NCBI RefSeq assembly: GCF_023630205.1
Contig: NZ_JALPRR010000001.1
Coordinates: 186,001 to 250,000 of the forward strand
DNA: 64,000 nucleotides
Direction of reading: 5' to 3'
Source of the DNA: Pontibacter ruber
GTDB taxonomy: Bacteria; Bacteroidota; Bacteroidia; Cytophagales; Hymenobacteraceae
In this document: positions 17,715 to 26,446 of the stretch, in pieces
Numbering within the stretch: the stretch's first letter is position 1
How the letters are laid out: the number at the start of each line of letters is the position of its first letter
Position numbers and translations under genes: made by a program
Notes under the pieces: generated by a model
Told to the model about the DNA's origin: nothing
Database searches by the model: none
The model's input: only the letters and a program-made list of their open reading frames with translations

Positions 17715-18881
17715 ATGGAAGAAGTTTATGTCTTTGTTGATGAATTTGGCACCAATCATTTAGATGTTGAAAAACAAGGTAACACTTCACATTTCATTTA
17801 TAGTGCACTTGCAATTAAAGGTGAGAACATTAATGCAGCAAGAAAGATAAGAGAGAAAATAGCAACCATTTATTTTCAATCTGGCATTATAAAGTCGAGT
17901 AGAATCAAAAACAACGAAGCGGGCTTCAACAAAAGACTTAATATTCTTAAAGAATTAAGAGAATTAGATTTTTTAGTTCTTTCATTAGTTGTAGATAAAA
18001 AACAGATAAATAGCGATGGGCTAAAAATCAAAGAAAGCTTTTATAAATATTTCCAAAACCTTCTTTTAGGAAATTTCACGAAAGCCTTTAAGAAGTTCCA
18101 TATCTATGCGGATAATATTGGTTATCCTGAGTTTAGAATAAGTTTGACTAATTATATTAACGAGAATTTAGTTCAGAGAAATTTATTTGAGCAGGACAGG
18201 TATTATCAATTAGCAGACGACAAAACTGAAGAGCCCTTACTTCAATTAGCAGATTTCATTTCTGGATGTGTAGGTAAAATATATTGTGCCAGTCATTCCC
18301 ACGTAAGATCCAATGAATTGCTAGATCTCATATCTGACAAACTAAATGTAATTCATTTTCCTTACCAGAGCTATAACTACATCTCTTCATCACAGCCAGA
18401 TAAGGACTTAGACTCTAAAATTGCTTCTATCGCTGTTGATGAGACTACTGCCTTTTTAAATAACTTTTCGAACCGACAAAATCTTGAGGCATATGAAATC
18501 CTTAGTTATTTGCTCCAAATCTTTAAAGTATCACCTAATAAATTGGTAGAAACTCATGAATTAGTAGAACGATTAAACAGGTTTTCAATAGATATCTCGA
18601 AAGAACAAATTAGACAACATATTAGCTACTTAAGAGATCAAGGTATTATTATCACGAGTATAAAAGGAAAATCTGGATATAAAATACCAAACCAATTAGA
18701 AGATATTAAAAACTTTTATAATAGATATCTAGATAATATTGTCCCTATGCTCAAACGAGTAAGTGCTTCTAATAAACTATTGCAATTACGAACTTTGAAC
18801 GAGATAAATGTTCTTCACAATAATCAAGAGTTTCATTTCCTATATAAAATGATAGAGGCTGTTGATCTTCAGAAAAATTAA
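17715..18881 (+). CDS. DUF3800 domain protein with helical C-terminal region, probably acquired
   Basis: A 388-residue protein. Residues 1-220 match DUF3800: the N-terminal Y-V-F-V-D-E-F-G-T (conserved D-E) and the late L-L-Q-L-A-D-F-I-S-G-C motif, the two acidic sites of this RNase-H-like fold. Residues 250-388 look winged-helix-like (R-Q-H-I-S-Y-L-R-D-Q-G-I-I-I-T-S-I-K-G-K-S-G-Y-K). The gene is strikingly AT-rich, with A/T-ending codons, unlike every neighbour, and is boxed between two strong terminators. That suggests horizontal gain between dnaK and purE. DUF3800 genes are frequent in mobile and defence-rich loci; the biochemical role is not settled. Confidence 0.85.
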   Translation: MEEVYVFVDEFGTNHLDVEKQGNTSHFIYSALAIKGENINAARKIREKIATIYFQSGIIKSSRIKNNEAGFNKRLNILKELRELDFLVLSLVVDKKQINSDGLKIKESFYKYFQNLLLGNFTKAFKKFHIYADNIGYPEFRISLTNYINENLVQRNLFEQDRYYQLADDKTEEPLLQLADFISGCVGKIYCASHSHVRSNELLDLISDKLNVIHFPYQSYNYISSSQPDKDLDSKIASIAVDETTAFLNNFSNRQNLEAYEILSYLLQIFKVSPNKLVETHELVERLNRFSIDISKEQIRQHISYLRDQGIIITSIKGKSGYKIPNQLEDIKNFYNRYLDNIVPMLKRVSASNKLLQLRTLNEINVLHNNQEFHFLYKMIEAVDLQKN

Positions 18882-18921
18882 AAAAGGCCACAGCAATCTT
18901 TGTCCGCTGCGGCCTTTTTTA
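18881..18921. terminator. bidirectional terminator between DUF3800 gene and purE
   Basis: Stem AAAAAGGCCACAGC with GCTGCGGCCTTTTTT (one mismatch), A-rich on one side and T-rich on the other, placed between two converging genes. Confidence 0.85.
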
Positions 18922-18936
18922 AAATTCAGAGATACC

Positions 18937-19464
18937 TTAATCTAGATCCCTATCCCCTCTTTTCAGCTCCTCTACCGAGCGCATTACTTTATCTTTCAGG
19001 CTGATTTTATACTTGTCCAGTTTGTCGGCCACCGCAGCGTTAAACGTGCTGACAATCTCAGCGGCAAGTATACCTGCGTTCAGCGCTCCGTCTAAGGCAA
19101 CAGTTGCTACCGGTATGCCACCCGGCATCTGAAGTATGGACAGTACCGAATCCCAGCCATCGATGGAGTTAGAAGATTTAACAGGCACCCCGATAACAGG
19201 CAGCGTGGTAAGCGAAGCCACCATACCGGGCAAATGCGCTGCGCCACCGGCTCCTGCTATGATCACCTTCAGGCCGCGCTTGCGGGCGTTCTCGGCATAC
19301 TCGAACATGCGGTGCGGCGTGCGGTGCGCCGATACGATGGTCAGCTCATAAGGTACCCCTAAGGTCTCCAGAATCTCGGAAGCGGCGTTCATCACTCTCA
19401 GGTCAGACTGGCTGCCCATGATGATGCCTACCAAGGGCTGTGTGGTTGTGGTTTCGTTGGCCAT
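18937..19464 (-). CDS. purE: N5-carboxyaminoimidazole ribonucleotide mutase
   Basis: A 175-residue class I PurE. It shows the early G-I-I-M-G-S-Q-S-D-L motif, S-A-H-R-T-P-H-R-M and I-A-G-A-G-G-A-A-H-L-P-G-M, which hold the active-site Ser, His and Asp residues. It converts N5-CAIR to CAIR in purine synthesis. It lies 2 bp downstream of purK, so the two form an operon acting in consecutive steps. Confidence 0.97.
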   Translation of the reverse strand: MANETTTTQPLVGIIMGSQSDLRVMNAASEILETLGVPYELTIVSAHRTPHRMFEYAENARKRGLKVIIAGAGGAAHLPGMVASLTTLPVIGVPVKSSNSIDGWDSVLSILQMPGGIPVATVALDGALNAGILAAEIVSTFNAAVADKLDKYKISLKDKVMRSVEELKRGDRDLD

Positions 19465-19466
19465 AC

Positions 19467-20597
19467 TTATGCTTTTACTTTGATTACGTTTCTGATCTGT
19501 TCGGCACGCTGCTGTGCCTCTTCTATACTTTGCCCTAATACGGTAATGTGCCCCATCTTGCGCGCTGGCCGGGTATACTTTTTACCGTACAAATGGATGT
19601 ATACGCCCGGAACGGCCAGGGCTTCCTGCAGGCCTTCGTACTTGGCTTCTCCGTCGTAGCCGGGCTCGCCCAGCAGGTTCAGCATTACGGCTGCGCTTTG
19701 TATTTCAGTTGAGCCCAACGGCAGGTCAAGTATGGCGCGCAGGTGCTGCTCGTACTGCGAAGTATAATTCGCCTTGATGGTGTGGTGGCCGCTGTTGTGC
19801 GGACGTGGCGCTACTTCGTTTACCAGGATCTGCCCGTCGCGGGTCAGGAACATTTCCACGGCAAGTATGCCTACCATGTTGAAGGACTCGATCACGCGGG
19901 TAGCAATTTCAATAGCGTGGCGCTGTAGTTTGTACGCCACATTGGCCGGGGCGAAAAGCAAATCCACGAGGTTATGCTCCGGATGGAAGCTCAGCTCCAC
20001 TACCGGGAAGGCCATTACCTGTCCGCTGGCATTGCGGGCTACGATCACGGAAATCTCTTTCTCAAAATCCACCAGCTTCTCCAGCACCGATGGTTCCGTA
20101 AATCCTTTACTTATATCTGAATCACTCTGCAACCTGGTAACACCGCGGCCGTCATAGCCCTCGCGACGCAGCTTCTGGAAAGCTGGCAGGAAATCGGTAT
20201 TAGCTGCCAGTTCCTCAGCATCTTTCAAGATTCGGAAATCAGCGGTAGGTATGGAGTGCTTCTTGTAAAACTCCTTCTGCAGCCCTTTGTCTTGGATGGT
20301 GCGTACGGTTTTGGCATCAGGGTATACTTTCACCCCCTCCTGCTCGAGCTTTTCGAGGGCGTCGGCGTTTACGTGCTCTATCTCGATGGTGAGGATGTCG
20401 CAGTTCTTGCCAAACTCGTACACGGTGTCGAAATCGCGGAAGCTGCCCACGTAAAACTCGTTGCACACGTCTTTGCAGGGCGCATTCTCGTCCGGGTCCA
20501 GCACCAGAGTATAAATATTAAAATCGAGTCCGGCCTGAATCAGCATACGGCCCAGCTGACCGCCGCCCAGTATGCCGAGCTTTACTTCTCCTTTCAT
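19467..20597 (-). CDS. purK: 5-(carboxyamino)imidazole ribonucleotide synthase
   Basis: A 376-residue ATP-grasp enzyme started at ATG 20597 (MKGEVKLGILGGGQLGRML). The longer frame from 20678 adds an N-terminal tail absent from the family. The nucleotide-binding motif G-G-G-Q-L-G-R-M is at the N-terminus. The ATP-grasp core includes K-L-R-R-E-G-Y-D-G-R-G-V and L-V-N-E-V-A-P-R-P-H-N-S-G-H. It makes N5-CAIR from AIR, ATP and bicarbonate. A -7-like box TAATTTTG lies at 20634-20627 on the minus strand. Confidence 0.96.
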   Translation of the reverse strand: MKGEVKLGILGGGQLGRMLIQAGLDFNIYTLVLDPDENAPCKDVCNEFYVGSFRDFDTVYEFGKNCDILTIEIEHVNADALEKLEQEGVKVYPDAKTVRTIQDKGLQKEFYKKHSIPTADFRILKDAEELAANTDFLPAFQKLRREGYDGRGVTRLQSDSDISKGFTEPSVLEKLVDFEKEISVIVARNASGQVMAFPVVELSFHPEHNLVDLLFAPANVAYKLQRHAIEIATRVIESFNMVGILAVEMFLTRDGQILVNEVAPRPHNSGHHTIKANYTSQYEQHLRAILDLPLGSTEIQSAAVMLNLLGEPGYDGEAKYEGLQEALAVPGVYIHLYGKKYTRPARKMGHITVLGQSIEEAQQRAEQIRNVIKVKA

Positions 20598-21048
20598 AGT
20601 ATGATCGCTAAGGGTAATGTTCTTCCCAAAATTACGCATTAAGTTTTTAGACGAAAGTAAAAAAGCAAAAGGCAGCACCAGATAAAGATAAAGTATGAGA
20701 ACGGCACTAGCCTAGCCTTTTTGTCATCCTGAAAGTTGAAAATCCCGAACTTGATTCGGGGGATCTTGTTAAAAGAGGGCCCCTACCCCCGCCAGTAGTA
20801 ACAGCTTAAACTCCCTTCTATCAGGTTTCTTACAGAATGACAGTTGGCTAATCTGCAACCATTTAGCCAACGCAAGCAGAAACGTATCCTTCATAAAAGA
20901 GGATGATTATACTTGGCATTTCCTCCGGTGCAACCATACTTTCCGGCACCTGCTTCCGTTGAAGCGTTGCAATTGCTGCAGATAAACTATATATTGAAAA
21001 CTATACTTTTTTAAACCTTACGAGGGGTCGCCTTCGTACGCATTGCCC
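20598..21048. other. spacer between divergent purK and marC with MITE-like repeat
   Basis: Holds the purK -7 box (20634-20627) and, at 20720-20845, a MITE-like unit. The unit starts TTGTCATCCTGAAAG and ends with its rough complement CTTACAGAATGACA, enclosing a small hairpin CCCGAA/TTCGGG (20744-20760). No gene is seen. Confidence 0.6.
20720..20845. repeat. MITE-like inverted-repeat unit
   Basis: Ends GTCATCCTGAAAG and CTTACAGAATGAC are imperfect inverted copies about 110 bp apart. The same end word (CAGAATGACA) recurs at 15544-15553. This kind of repeat is common between Bacteroidota genes. No transposase is present. Confidence 0.6.
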
Positions 21049-21672
21049 ATGGAAATTATACTTGCCACGCTTTCTGCCCTTTTCTCTGTTGTTAACCCTT
21101 TCGGAGCCATGCCCGTGTTCCTGACGCTAACGCAGTACGACACCCCCGCTCAACGTAACCAGCAGGCCCTTAAAGCTTGTTTATACATGGTGGGTATACT
21201 TGCCGTGTTTTTCCTGGCCGGGCAGTACGTGCTCAACTTCTTCGGCATCCGCATACACGACCTGCGTATTGCCGGCGGCCTCATGATCATGAAAGCTGGT
21301 TTTGACCTGCTGACACCCGGCGGAAGCAAAAAGAAAGTATCACCGGATGTGGTAGAGGAAGCCCAACACAAAGAAGATATTTCGTTCACGCCGCTGGCCA
21401 TGCCGATGCTTTCCGGCCCAGGTGCCATTGCCGTAAGTATCGGTTTGTTTACCACCACCCTGTCTTACCTCGACATGGTGCTTATCCTGATCGGCATTAT
21501 TTTGCTTGCTGTTTTATCTTACATCATCCTGCGCTTCTCGCACCAGCTTACCGGTTTCATGGGCAAGGCCGGTTTGTCTGCACTGTCCCGTATCATGGGT
21601 TTCATTGTGCTTTCGATCGGCGTTAACTTTATCGTGTCGGCTATTTCAGCGTTGTTTTTTTCGGAGCAGTAG
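21049..21672 (+). CDS. MarC/YchE family integral membrane protein
   Basis: A 207-residue inner-membrane protein from ATG 21049; a TTG two codons upstream also opens the frame. Six hydrophobic segments and the family signatures [10 protein letters not shown] near residue 18 and [10 protein letters not shown] mark it as MarC (UPF0056). The name comes from proximity to mar genes in enterobacteria; no antibiotic-resistance function is supported, and some members are annotated as amino-acid transporters. It stands alone before hemE. Confidence 0.9.
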   Translation: MEIILATLSALFSVVNPFGAMPVFLTLTQYDTPAQRNQQALKACLYMVGILAVFFLAGQYVLNFFGIRIHDLRIAGGLMIMKAGFDLLTPGGSKKKVSPDVVEEAQHKEDISFTPLAMPMLSGPGAIAVSIGLFTTTLSYLDMVLILIGIILLAVLSYIILRFSHQLTGFMGKAGLSALSRIMGFIVLSIGVNFIVSAISALFFSEQ

Positions 21673-21784
21673 GATATTTGGTACGTTATACTTTTACACT
21701 CCCAAACCCCTCTCTCCTTTATCAAGTAAACACACCCTGAAGTTTGATGATAACAATCATCTTCTGACAATTGGCATTTTAACG

Positions 21785-21792
21785 TATCTTTG
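21785..21792 (+). promoter_or_regulatory. hemE -7 promoter box, predicted leaderless transcript
   Basis: TATCTTTG, a perfect Bacteroidota TAnnTTTG box, ends 4 nt before the hemE ATG at 21797. The start of transcription should therefore fall at or next to the start codon. A convincing -33 element was not found. Confidence 0.7.
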
Positions 21793-21796
21793 CGCC

Positions 21797-22837
21797 ATGC
21801 AACTGAAGAACGATCTGCTTTTAAGAGCCGCCAAAGGCGAAGTTACCGAACGCACCCCGGTGTGGCTGATGCGCCAGGCGGGACGCATTTTACCTGAATA
21901 CAGAGCTGTACGCGAAAGCCTGAGCGGTTTTAAAGAACTGGTGGAAACACCGGAACTTGCTGCTGAAGTAACCATACAACCGGTTGATATTCTGGATGTA
22001 GACGCAGCCATCATTTTCTCGGACATCCTGGTGGTGCCGGAAGCGATGGGTTGTACTTACGAGATGGTGGAGAAACGTGGCCCATGGTTCCCAAAGACCG
22101 TACGCACCGAAGAAGACCTGAAAAACCTGCGCGTAGCTGACCCGCACGAACACCTGCACTATGTGCTCGACGCCATTAAGATCACCAAAAAAGCCTTAAA
22201 CGGACGTGTGCCGCTGATCGGTTTTGCCGGTGCTCCCTGGACCATACTTGCTTACATGGTGGAAGGAAGCGGCTCTAAAACGTTTTCGCATGCGCGCGGT
22301 ATGTTGTATACCAACCCGCAGCTGGCGCACCAGTTGCTCCGCATGATCACCGACACCACCATCGCTTACCTGAAAGCGCAGGTAGAGGCAGGTGCCAACC
22401 TTATCCAGGTATTCGATTCCTGGGCAGGTATACTTTCTCCGGCGCACTACCACGAGTTCTCCCTGCCATACATCAGCGAGATATGCAACGCTATCCGTAA
22501 TGTACCGGTAACGGTGTTTGCCAAAGGCGCTTTCTTTGCCCTGGAAGATTTCGCCAATCTGAACTGCGAAACCATCGGCCTGGACTGGAACATGGAGATC
22601 AGCAAATCCAGAGCACAGGTTGGCCCGAACAAAACGCTGCAAGGCAACATGGACCCATGCCTGCTCTACAGCTCGTTCGATACCATCCAGCACGAAACTA
22701 TTAAAATGCTGAAGGAATTCGGTCCGCAGCGCCACATTGCCAACCTCGGCCACGGCGTGTACCCGGACACAGACCCTGAAAAAGTAAAATGCTTTGTACA
22801 AACGGTAAAAGAATACAGCTTTACAGTGAACAGTTAA
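21797..22837 (+). CDS. hemE: uroporphyrinogen decarboxylase
   Basis: A 346-residue enzyme starting at ATG 21797; the longer frame from 21506 overlaps marC and is spurious. The N-terminal [10 protein letters not shown] signature holds the substrate-binding Arg residues, I-I-F-S-D-I-L holds the catalytic Asp, and F-A-G-A-P-W-T and G-H-G-V-Y-P-D-T follow. It converts uroporphyrinogen III to coproporphyrinogen III in heme synthesis. It is monocistronic, with its own promoter box and terminator. Confidence 0.98.
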   Translation: MQLKNDLLLRAAKGEVTERTPVWLMRQAGRILPEYRAVRESLSGFKELVETPELAAEVTIQPVDILDVDAAIIFSDILVVPEAMGCTYEMVEKRGPWFPKTVRTEEDLKNLRVADPHEHLHYVLDAIKITKKALNGRVPLIGFAGAPWTILAYMVEGSGSKTFSHARGMLYTNPQLAHQLLRMITDTTIAYLKAQVEAGANLIQVFDSWAGILSPAHYHEFSLPYISEICNAIRNVPVTVFAKGAFFALEDFANLNCETIGLDWNMEISKSRAQVGPNKTLQGNMDPCLLYSSFDTIQHETIKMLKEFGPQRHIANLGHGVYPDTDPEKVKCFVQTVKEYSFTVNS

Positions 22838-22985
22838 CAGTAAGCAGTAAGCAGTTTATACTTTACTGTACCAAATAAAACAAGAAAGCCGGCCCCAAGG
22901 GGCCGGCTTTCTTGTTTATACTTAATCAAAACCGATTACTGCTAATTGATCACTACTTACTGTTAACTGCTTACTGATAACTGTA
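22826..22985. repeat. inverted repeat arms flanking the hemE/trkH terminator
   Basis: Left arm (22826-22860) contains CAGTTAACAGTAAGCAGTAA. Right arm (22945-22985) reads CTACTTACTGTTAACTGCTT on the plus strand, the reverse complement of the same word with few differences. The arms enclose the long terminator. Similar CAGTTAACAGT words recur as intergenic repeats in Bacteroidota. Confidence 0.6.
22878..22917. terminator. bidirectional terminator between hemE and trkH
   Basis: A perfect 19-bp stem (AAACAAGAAAGCCGGCCCC and complement) with a 2-nt loop. It serves the converging hemE and trkH genes. Confidence 0.93.
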
Positions 22986-22989
22986 AAAG

Positions 22990-24789
22990 TTATCCCACCA
23001 CAATCGGTGTTTCCGGGTATTTGTAATCGGTGGAAGGCGGACGGGTACTTAGCGCCAGCGCCAGTGTGAGGGTACCTACCCTGCCCAGGTACATCGACAG
23101 GACAAGGATAGACTTACCAAAGTCGGATATGCCCGCTGTAATGCCAGTGCTCAGACCCACTGTAGCAAACGCCGACACTTGTTCCACTGCCAGCTGGATC
23201 AGGCCATATTCCGAATCTGAGATAGAAAGCATGAAGATAAAAAGCATATTAATCAATGCGGCAAATGCAAACACCGAAAAAGCTTTGTAAGCTGCTGCGT
23301 GGGATATAGTACGGCGACCAATCTCCATGTAGCGCTTGTTCCGGATCGTGGTTATCACAGCCAGCAGGATCACAACAAAGGTAGTGGTTTTGATACCGCC
23401 GCCTGTAGAACCGGGTGAGGCCCCGATAAACATCAGAAACAGGAACATAAGCAATGTCGGCACCGACAATGCTGAAATATCCACCGTGTTAAAACCGGCG
23501 GTACGGGTTGTAACGGACTGAAAGAAAGCGGTGATAAGTGCCTCAGCAAAATTAAGGTGTGCCAGGGTATTTGAGTATTCCAACAGGAAGAACCCAACCG
23601 TACCCAACGCGATCAATGCTGCCGAAGTATAGATGGTTACACGCGTCAGCAATTTCCAGTTTCTCCAGGGCGCCTCCATACGCATGCGCATGGCCTTGGG
23701 TGAAAACACATCCAGGATGGTAGGAAAACCAATACCGCCAAAAATGATCAGCCCTGCGACCACAAGGTGCAACAGGTAAGAAAAACGTACCGGTACGGTA
23801 TAAAGTCCCTCCGGGTAGAGCGAAAACCCCGCATTGCAAAAAGCAGATATTGCATGAAACAATGAATAAAAGATCTTGCTGCCCATATCTGCAAACTTCA
23901 CCTCAGGCCCCCAGGTAAAGAACACAAAAACCGCCCCGATGCCTTCGATCAGGAATGTTAGGTAGATTAACTTTCGCAGCAGACCTTTTGTAGTGTATAG
24001 GGTTTCGGCCTCCAGTATCTGTTGCATGGCTACGTGCTGCCTCAGGGCCACACCCTGACGCATCAGCGTTGCAAAGAAGGTAGCAAATGTTAAAATGCCT
24101 AAACCACCTAGCTGGATTAGGGATAATAAAACTATCTGTCCGCCAAAGGTAAAGTAGGTGCCCGGATCAACAACAGATAAGCCTGTAACGCAGGCTGCAC
24201 TGGTTGCCATAAAAACAGCATCGATCAGCCGCATGCCTTCCGGTGCATTGGTCATCTTGGGCAGCATGAAAAGCCCTGCCCCTACCAGTATAAGAAGCAC
24301 AAAGCTCAGGATAAAGGTAACGCCAGGTTTCAGCTGGATGGTTTTCTGGTGTACTTTGGTTTCCAGCAGCTCGATGATGAGCAGCACCAACATGTACAGC
24401 GACACCAGTACCCGGTACAGATCCACCGAGAGCGCGATACCGATGCTGCCGAACACATTATACACCACCGGAATACCCAATAAGTAAGTGCCAACCTGGT
24501 TTATGAGAATGATCGCCATCAGCACTCCCTCAAACCAGGTGCGCCTCAGAAACTTTACTCTTTCGAAATTGTAAAGAATTCGCAGCAGATAAATAAACAC
24601 GAATACCGCCAGGATGCCATCGATGATATAGAAGAGCAACTGTAGTTTCTTAGGGTCCTCCACCACGCCATGGGCATAAACCAGCAGGCCTACCGAAAGC
24701 ACCGTAAGCAGGTACGTAGTACGCCTCATAATGGCGTAAGCCGTCAGCTTTGTACCGTAGAGTGCCCTGTTCAGTGTTTCTGTGTTCAT
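22990..24789 (-). CDS. TrkH/KtrB-family potassium transporter subunit
   Basis: A 599-residue membrane protein. An N-terminal extension of several helices precedes the K+-channel-like core. The four P-loops are visible: T-S-A-A-C-V-T-G-L, S-A-F-C-N-A-G-F, T-T-R-T-A-G-F-N-T and S-A-F-A-T-V-G-L-S. It should form the inner-membrane K+ channel of a Trk/Ktr uptake system, usually with a TrkA/KtrA RCK subunit, which is not in this window. The gene directly downstream of the heptose-kinase gene is a deleted copy of it, so trkH was tandemly duplicated. Confidence 0.93.
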   Translation of the reverse strand: MNTETLNRALYGTKLTAYAIMRRTTYLLTVLSVGLLVYAHGVVEDPKKLQLLFYIIDGILAVFVFIYLLRILYNFERVKFLRRTWFEGVLMAIILINQVGTYLLGIPVVYNVFGSIGIALSVDLYRVLVSLYMLVLLIIELLETKVHQKTIQLKPGVTFILSFVLLILVGAGLFMLPKMTNAPEGMRLIDAVFMATSAACVTGLSVVDPGTYFTFGGQIVLLSLIQLGGLGILTFATFFATLMRQGVALRQHVAMQQILEAETLYTTKGLLRKLIYLTFLIEGIGAVFVFFTWGPEVKFADMGSKIFYSLFHAISAFCNAGFSLYPEGLYTVPVRFSYLLHLVVAGLIIFGGIGFPTILDVFSPKAMRMRMEAPWRNWKLLTRVTIYTSAALIALGTVGFFLLEYSNTLAHLNFAEALITAFFQSVTTRTAGFNTVDISALSVPTLLMFLFLMFIGASPGSTGGGIKTTTFVVILLAVITTIRNKRYMEIGRRTISHAAAYKAFSVFAFAALINMLFIFMLSISDSEYGLIQLAVEQVSAFATVGLSTGITAGISDFGKSILVLSMYLGRVGTLTLALALSTRPPSTDYKYPETPIVVG

Positions 24790-24828
24790 AAAGTATAAGG
24801 ATTACCGGTTATTCAGTTACTGATCAGT

Positions 24829-25446
24829 TCAACCTGTTTTTATCTGTAATGACTGCATTGCCCTGAGGCCTCCCTTGCAGATAAGCAGAGCAGGCGCCGA
24901 AACATCCGAAATATCTACTGTATGGAAGCCCGCAGACCGGGTTGTGGTTGATTGAAAGAAGGCTGTGATCAGAGCCTTTCCAAAGTTCAGATGCGAGAGC
25001 GTGTTAAAATAGAACATGACCGTACCGAAAGCCAGCAAAGCTGCCGAAGTATACACCGTTACCCGAGTCAGCAACTTCCAGTTTCTCCATAGAGCAGCCA
25101 TACGCTGGCGCATGGCATTTGGCGAGAGCACATCAAGTATGGCAGGGAAACCGATGCCCCCGAAGATGATCGCCATCAGAAGGCCTTCGAACCAGGTGCG
25201 CCTCAGAAACTTTACTCTTTCGAAAGTATAAAGTATCCGCAGCAGGTAAATGAGCACAAATACGCCCAGTATACCATTGATAACATGAAAAACCGTCTGA
25301 ATCCTGACAGGGTACTGTACCATGCCGTGCGCATACAGGAGCAATGCTACCGATACGATCGTGAGCACATAGCTAGTACGCCGCATAATGGCATAGGCCA
25401 GCAGCTTACTACCATACAGAAACCTGTTAAGCGATTCTGTGTTCAT
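24829..25446 (-). pseudogene. trkH paralog with in-frame internal deletion and lost 3' end
   Basis: A 205-codon frame. Residues 1-94 match the N-terminus of the intact TrkH (M-N-T-E-S-L-N-R-F-L-Y-G versus M-N-T-E-T-L-N-R-A-L-Y-G). It then jumps to the equivalent of residue 350 (F-G-G-I-G-F-P) and continues to about 447, losing 255 codons in frame. The last 17 residues are unrelated, and the C-terminal third is missing. In the intact gene the two deletion points both carry GATCATT (plus-strand AATGATC at 24508-24514 and 23743-23749), fitting deletion between short direct repeats. Only the third P-loop remains, so transport is not possible. Its start overlaps the end of the upstream kinase gene by 20 bp. 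Confidence 0.85.
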
Positions 25447-26446
25447 GTGTTTCGTACAGCCGGATGTGCTGTGCCTCTTCGAAAAGCCGCTCCCTGTTTA
25501 CGGGCACAACCCCCACCTGCTCGCATACCAGGCCGCCGCCCAGGTTGCTGAGCCCGGCCAGGAAAGGCATAGAAGTATTGAGGGCAAGGCAAAGCGCAGC
25601 TATACTTATTACCGTGTCGCCGGCACCAGACACGTCGGAAATAGAACGGCGGTGCGCAGCAATGTAGGTTCTTACGCTATTTTCAGCTACAAAAACACCC
25701 CGCTCTGATAAGGTAACAAGTATCTGGCCTGTTTGCAGCCGATGCTGCAGTTCCTCTACCGCTTCTTCAAAAGCCTGCAGGTTTTCGTCTGCAAAGTCCA
25801 GCTTCAGGCCTTCTTTCAGCTCTTTCAGGTTTGGTTTGAAGAGTGTGCAGCCCACATAGCTCAGGAAGTTCTTTTTCTTCGGGTCTACCACAGTCGGGAT
25901 GTTGCGCGCTGCTGCCAGCTCTATGAAGCGCTGGATGTTTTTCTCAGAGAAAACGCCTTTGTCATAGTCCTCAAACACAACCACATCGGCACGCTCCAGC
26001 AACTGCACAAAGCGCTCTTCTAAATATTTTTCTTCGTAGTCGGTCAGGTTGGTTTCTATCTCCGAGTCAACGCGCAGCAGTTGCTGTGCCCCGGCAATAA
26101 TGCGGTGCTTGATGGTGGTTACCCGCTCCGGGCTTTGCACAATGCCTTCCGTAGACAGCTCCTTCTCCTCCATCAGGCGCAGAAAGTCGCCTCCGTCCTT
26201 GTCCTGGCCTACCACAGAGCACAGCAGCGGTGTGGCCCCCAGCGCCTGCACGTTCAGGGCCACGTTGGCAGCCCCGCCCAGGCGCTTTTCACGCTTCACC
26301 ACGTTTACAATGGGCACCGGTGCCTCCGGCGAAATGCGCGTTGTCTTGCCCCACAAATAGGAGTCGATCATCACATCGCCCACAATAAGCACGGTCAGCC
26401 GGTTAAAGGCCGAAAAGATATCTTCTATACTTGTAATCTGATTCAT
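25427..26446 (-). CDS. PfkB-family sugar kinase, D-glycero-D-manno-heptose-7-phosphate kinase-like
   Basis: A 339-residue kinase started at ATG 26446; the longer frame from 26533 lies inside the aminotransferase gene. Motifs: G-D-V-M-I-D-S-Y-L-W-G, G-G-A-A-N-V-A-L-N and the PfkB signature D-V-S-G-A-G-D-T-V, with the catalytic Asp. The pattern matches the kinase half of HldE/RfaE, which feeds ADP-heptose to the LPS core. The cytidylyl/adenylyltransferase half is absent, so it acts as HldA-like with a separate HldC elsewhere (inference). Its start overlaps the aminotransferase stop by one base (TAATG). Confidence 0.88.
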   Translation of the reverse strand: MNQITSIEDIFSAFNRLTVLIVGDVMIDSYLWGKTTRISPEAPVPIVNVVKREKRLGGAANVALNVQALGATPLLCSVVGQDKDGGDFLRLMEEKELSTEGIVQSPERVTTIKHRIIAGAQQLLRVDSEIETNLTDYEEKYLEERFVQLLERADVVVFEDYDKGVFSEKNIQRFIELAAARNIPTVVDPKKKNFLSYVGCTLFKPNLKELKEGLKLDFADENLQAFEEAVEELQHRLQTGQILVTLSERGVFVAENSVRTYIAAHRRSISDVSGAGDTVISIAALCLALNTSMPFLAGLSNLGGGLVCEQVGVVPVNRERLFEEAQHIRLYETHEHRIA

